Of a stretch of DNA of 64,000 nucleotides, positions 60,882 to 64,000 are shown piece after piece; the stretch's first letter is position 1, and every line of letters begins with the position of its first letter. A program made the translations under genes and the position numbers. Origin of the DNA: Marinomonas sp. THO17. Lineage in GTDB: Bacteria > Pseudomonadota > Gammaproteobacteria > Pseudomonadales > Marinomonadaceae. The notes beneath the pieces were generated by a model. The model saw only the letters and a list, made by a program, of their open reading frames with translations. It ran no database searches and was not told where the DNA came from. The DNA lies in NCBI RefSeq assembly GCF_040436405.1, contig NZ_AP031575.1, positions 2,841,501 to 2,905,500 of the forward strand, written 5' to 3'.

Positions 60882-61781
60882 ATGCAATTGCTCTCCATAT
60901 CAAGAACACAATTTGCGTCGGCGGTTGTGTTTATTGCCGCCTCTTTTTGGGGAATTTACTGGATGCCATTGAGATATTTAGAATCTCGAGGGGTAGATGG
61001 TATGACGGCTGTCGCCTTGTTAAATCTTCCTGCTATTTTGCCCTTGCTGTTATTGGTTGGGCTGACTTGGCGACAGTACCGCCCCTATTGGCGTCAAACT
61101 CTGTTGGTCGGTTTTTGCACTGGAATGGGTATTGCCTTGTATTCATCCGGTGTTATTTACTCCTCAGTCGTTCGGGCCACTTTGTTATTTTATTTAACCC
61201 CTGTTTGGGCCACTTTAATCGAAATTGTTTGGTTAAAAGAGCGGGTTGTATGGTCCCGTTGGTTGGCGGTTTTTATCGGCCTTTCAGGTATGGTCTTGTT
61301 GCTTTCGGAAGGTGATCTTGGTTCGCAGGGGAAAGGCGATTTACTGGCGTTTTTATCTGGTATCTTTTGGGCATTGGGTGCCTCAATGGTTCGACGTTAT
61401 GATCAGATACCGATAGCAGGTATGGCATTGGGACAATTTTCTTTCACCGCATTAGGAGCCTTAGTCATTGGTTATCTGTTTGCCCCTCTCGCTCTGCTGC
61501 ATCTTGAACTCACGCCTTCTATTGTTTTGGTGACCTGCTTGGTCTCCTTGTTGATTTTTATGCCGGTCGTAACCGCTATTTTTTGGGGGCAGAAGTTAAT
61601 TAATCCAGGCCGAGCAGGTTTGCTTATGATGTCGGAGGTGGTGGTGGCGGTGACTTCCGCGAGCATCATTTTACCTGAAGAACGTATGGGAGTAATTGAA
61701 TATATGGGGGCTCTCTTTATTATTAGTGCCTGTATTATAGAGGTTTTTTTGGCGATTCAGCCTAAACCCCGTCTTGTCTAA
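60882..61781 (+). CDS. EamA/DMT-superfamily transporter
   Basis: A 299-residue membrane protein with ten predicted helices in two EamA repeats: FWGIYWMPLRYLESRGVDGMTA in the first, GKGDLLAFLSGIFWALGASMVRRYD opening the second, and GLLMMSEVVVAVTSASIILPEERMG near the end. Likely an exporter of a small metabolite. AAGGAACC precedes the ATG. A second EamA gene lies about 1 kb downstream beyond the NAT gene. Confidence 0.86.
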   Translation: MQLLSISRTQFASAVVFIAASFWGIYWMPLRYLESRGVDGMTAVALLNLPAILPLLLLVGLTWRQYRPYWRQTLLVGFCTGMGIALYSSGVIYSSVVRATLLFYLTPVWATLIEIVWLKERVVWSRWLAVFIGLSGMVLLLSEGDLGSQGKGDLLAFLSGIFWALGASMVRRYDQIPIAGMALGQFSFTALGALVIGYLFAPLALLHLELTPSIVLVTCLVSLLIFMPVVTAIFWGQKLINPGRAGLLMMSEVVVAVTSASIILPEERMGVIEYMGALFIISACIIEVFLAIQPKPRLV

Positions 61782-61841
61782 AAATGAGAGAAGGTTTGAA
61801 TCAGTCCGTCGTTTTGCCTGCGTAGAAAAATTTGCGCCTTC

Positions 61842-61855
61842 TTAACCTAGGTTAA
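61842..61855. promoter_or_regulatory. 14 bp palindrome upstream of the NAT gene
   Basis: TTAACCTAGGTTAA is perfectly palindromic and lies 61 bases before the NAT start at 61916. A role as operator of that gene is possible. No other copy was noticed in the window. Confidence 0.4.
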
Positions 61856-61915
61856 TTCTTCTATTTTTCTTTCTCTGTATGATCCACTTTATTGCGAAAT
61901 ACAAAGGGAATCACC

Positions 61916-62761
61916 ATGTCAGATTTACAGGCTTATTTAGACGATTTACAACTTACTGTTCCGACTAGCCAATCTTTGGACTTTGTTTGCTCCTTACAAT
62001 CTCATCATATTGCACAGTACAGCTTTAATAATTTGGCCGTGTTATTGGGTGAGGACATTTCTTTAAATCTATCCCATATTCTCGACAAGATAGTCATCCA
62101 GGGGTTTGGTGGATATTGTTTTGAGCACAATAAATTGGCTTTTGAATTCTTGTCCCATCTTGGTTATGACGTACGATTGGTGATGGCGCGGGTATTAAAT
62201 GGTCAATTATTAGATCGTCCGCGTACTCACAGAATTACTTTGGTCAGCATACAAGATGATGTGTATCTGGTTGACATGGGATTTGGAGCAGATTGTCCTA
62301 CGCAACCATTGCGCTTAGAGCCAGACATAGAACAAACCATTGCAACGGATACCTACCGTATTGTGAAGAGTGCGGATGGGGAATTCGATTTGCAAATTTG
62401 GAAGCCGCAATCTAAGCAGTTTTATACCCTATATCGCTTTGATTTGGCCCATTACACAGATGAAGATTGTGTCTTGGGAAACTTCTATTCTTCAAAACAT
62501 CCTAAAGCTGTCTTCGTGAATAATTTGGTAGCCAGTATTAAGGATGATAAGCGTACGGCGGGGATTCGTAATCATGTGTACTTTATCCGTCAAAACGGTA
62601 CTGAAACCGAGTGTCTGATAGAGTCCGCTGAAGCATTACATAAGCTATTGGCTGAGGCCTTTCATATTCATGTAGAAAGCGTCATTGCAGAACATTTATT
62701 TGATCGTTTTATCGCTCCGAAACTAGCAGAAGTACATGCTTGTAATGCCATCAATCCATAG
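61916..62761 (+). CDS. Arylamine N-acetyltransferase
   Basis: A 281-residue NAT with the complete catalytic triad: C68 in GFGGYCFEHN, H105 in DRPRTHRITLV and D120 in YLVDMGFGAD. These residues are at the usual numbers for the family. It transfers acetyl groups from acetyl-CoA to arylamines or hydrazines, or acts in secondary metabolism. ATG 61916 follows AAAGGGAA; a longer reading from 61892 is not supported. Flanked by two EamA permeases that may export products. Confidence 0.93.
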   Translation: MSDLQAYLDDLQLTVPTSQSLDFVCSLQSHHIAQYSFNNLAVLLGEDISLNLSHILDKIVIQGFGGYCFEHNKLAFEFLSHLGYDVRLVMARVLNGQLLDRPRTHRITLVSIQDDVYLVDMGFGADCPTQPLRLEPDIEQTIATDTYRIVKSADGEFDLQIWKPQSKQFYTLYRFDLAHYTDEDCVLGNFYSSKHPKAVFVNNLVASIKDDKRTAGIRNHVYFIRQNGTETECLIESAEALHKLLAEAFHIHVESVIAEHLFDRFIAPKLAEVHACNAINP

Positions 62762-62784
62762 TCACTAAGACAAGGACCTTTGTT

Positions 62785-63714
62785 ATGAACCCGCTGATTA
62801 TGCTCTTTGTATGGGCCTTATTGATGGCATCATCTTTTGTGGTGTCGGGCAATATGGTGATGTACGCCAGCCCGATTGCGACAGCATTTTTTCGTTTTGT
62901 TTTTGCTCTAGTGTTGATGGCAGGTATCTTGTTCTTTAAGAAATATCTTGTTAAGACCGAGCATCATTTTCTGTTGCAGATGAAAGCCTTGTTTAAAGGG
63001 CCAACGATGTGGCATTACGCAATGATTAGTGGTTCTTTGGTTGGCTTTTTTATTGGTATGTTTATCGCTTTGCAATCGACAACGCCATTGCATACGTCCG
63101 TGCTTTATACTCTGGTCCCTTTAATGGGCGTGTTGATCGCTAAGTTCTGGTTAGATGAAGCAATGTCACCCGTTAAGGTATTTGGTTTTGTGCTGGGCTC
63201 TTTTGGGGCTATTTTAGTGTTGTTGGCGACACAAGGAAGTGGACCGTTTGTTTGGCACAAAGGTGACTATATTTTTCTTGCAGCCTCTGTTTTATTGGCC
63301 TTTCATGTGGTGTCGGTACAAAAATGGGGGAAATCCGTCGAGGCATTTGAAGGCGCCTTTCTGATCATGTTGTTTGGTTCTATATGGTTATTGCCCATTG
63401 TCTTGTGGTGGGGCGATCTGGCTAATGTGGCTTGGGGACAGCTAGGCTTTTGGCTAAACGCTTTATATCTCACGATTTTCACCACTCTGTTTACCTTTAT
63501 GCTGCAACAGATATTGGTGCGTCGTGTGGGAGCGAATCGCATACTGGCTGCGTCTTATACTATTCCTGTTTGGGTTGCAGTTTATTTAGTCTTGACGACT
63601 TGGAACTGGTCTTTGCTACTGAATATGGGGTTTGCATTGGGGCTGGTGTGTTTGCTAGTGGCTTTGTATTTGATTGATCAACAAACTAAAATCAAACCAT
63701 TGGTAGAAGGGTAA
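62785..63714 (+). CDS. EamA/DMT-superfamily transporter
   Basis: A 309-residue protein with ten predicted helices in two EamA repeats (SSFVVSGNMVMYASPIATAFFRF early, then VLYTLVPLMGVLIAKFWLDEAMSP ending repeat one). The last repeat contains ILVRRVGANRILAASYTIPVW. Likely a metabolite exporter. AAGGACC precedes the ATG, 23 bases after the NAT stop, so the two are probably co-transcribed. Confidence 0.87.
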   Translation: MNPLIMLFVWALLMASSFVVSGNMVMYASPIATAFFRFVFALVLMAGILFFKKYLVKTEHHFLLQMKALFKGPTMWHYAMISGSLVGFFIGMFIALQSTTPLHTSVLYTLVPLMGVLIAKFWLDEAMSPVKVFGFVLGSFGAILVLLATQGSGPFVWHKGDYIFLAASVLLAFHVVSVQKWGKSVEAFEGAFLIMLFGSIWLLPIVLWWGDLANVAWGQLGFWLNALYLTIFTTLFTFMLQQILVRRVGANRILAASYTIPVWVAVYLVLTTWNWSLLLNMGFALGLVCLLVALYLIDQQTKIKPLVEG

Positions 63715-63766
63715 ACTTTTATCTAATCATATTAGCCTAATGATATTTAGACGCAGTGGAAAGGGT

Positions 63767-64000
63767 ATGGACAAGGCGCAACTAGAGATCGAGTTTCAAC
63801 GTCACTTTACTGAGCAGGGTTTTGAGATCGATTGGCAAAGACTGTCTTTGCCGATGAGCTTTCATGCTGTGGCAAAAGGGGATTTTCTGTTTCGCCAAGG
63901 GGACTATGCTCAACGACTTTTCTTTTTGCATAAAGGTCTGGTGCGTTATGTGAAGATTTCCCAAGATGGCAAAGAATTTACTAAGGCCTTTGTACGAGCA
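63767..64000 (+). CDS. Crp/Fnr-family regulator (N-terminal part)
   Basis: The first 78 codons of a cyclic-nucleotide-binding-fold protein that runs off the window. The start is MDKAQLEIEFQRHFTEQG after GAAAGGG. Next come AKGDFLFRQGDYAQRLFFLHKGLVRYVKIS, the front half of a Crp-type effector domain (given in parts: FLFRQGD, FLHKGLVRY), and DGKEFTKAFVR. The HTH and the effector class cannot be judged here. Confidence 0.8.
   Translation, partial: MDKAQLEIEFQRHFTEQGFEIDWQRLSLPMSFHAVAKGDFLFRQGDYAQRLFFLHKGLVRYVKISQDGKEFTKAFVRA

Noticed and set aside
60722-61315. Plus-strand frame of 197 codons overlapping the desaturase-like and EamA genes.
   Set aside because: Overlaps two good genes in other frames and has no family features.
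61797-61840. Another copy of the short repeat near TTTGCGCCTTCTTAA.
   Set aside because: Only about 12 bases resemble the element end and no partner end was found.

Overview
The window looks like chromosome of a marine gammaproteobacterium of the Oceanospirillales, most like Marinomonas. This assignment rests on gene content and protein character (urt-ure cluster, many chemoreceptors, ureide and amine use, moderate GC) and not on any marker gene. There is no rRNA, tRNA, prophage or CRISPR array. About 55 genes are supported, densely packed.

Layout. (1) 1-11812: the end of a urea uptake and urease locus, urtC(end)-urtD-urtE-ureD-ureA-ureB-ureC-ureE-ureF-ureG-hupE. It is followed by a giant NCS1-permease/histidine-kinase/receiver hybrid and a LuxR-type response regulator. 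(2) 11829-20160: a radical SAM protein under a near-perfect LexA box, two paralogous chemoreceptors among repeat elements, a GlcG/HbpS-like protein and an OmpR-type two-component system. (3) 20252-30459: small stress and regulatory genes: GST/LysR, DJ-1-like, ohrR-ohr, a Lys-rich XRE protein, a hydrolase and a membrane AraC regulator sharing an operator motif, DUF805, a lipoprotein, LuxR and a class II histone-deacetylase-like hydrolase. (4) 30460-34467: a transposase relic, then a porin, a short PstS-like protein, a hairpin repeat and a chemoreceptor. (5) 34474-45045: a ureide cluster with divergent arms, an amino-acid-type ABC importer on the minus strand and RpiR regulator, amidase, GGT-type hydrolase, TauE permease, ureidoglycine aminotransferase, allantoate amidohydrolase and cupin on the plus strand. 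It resembles the Klebsiella hpx genes. (6) 45115-58103: a soluble chemoreceptor with a decayed CZB domain, an amine/amino acid oxidation set (APC permease, FAD oxidase, RidA, OCD-like) with an AraC regulator, the allantoinase puuE, amt with a small membrane protein, and eutBC with its own AraC regulator. (7) 58346-64000: DUF4856 protein, sterol-desaturase-like protein, two EamA permeases, arylamine N-acetyltransferase and the start of a Crp-type regulator.

How it fits together. Much of the window serves nitrogen scavenging: urea (urt/ure), allantoin to allantoate to ureidoglycine and probably on to oxamate and oxalate (puuE, allC, pucG-like, amidase, HpxW-like), ethanolamine (eutBC), amines (FAD/RidA/OCD) and ammonium (amt). 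Local regulators and several chemoreceptors are interleaved. The least described parts are the transporter-sensor kinase at the end of the urease locus, the porin/PstS-like/chemoreceptor trio, the short hairpin repeats around the paralogous chemoreceptors, and the degenerate CZB receptor.
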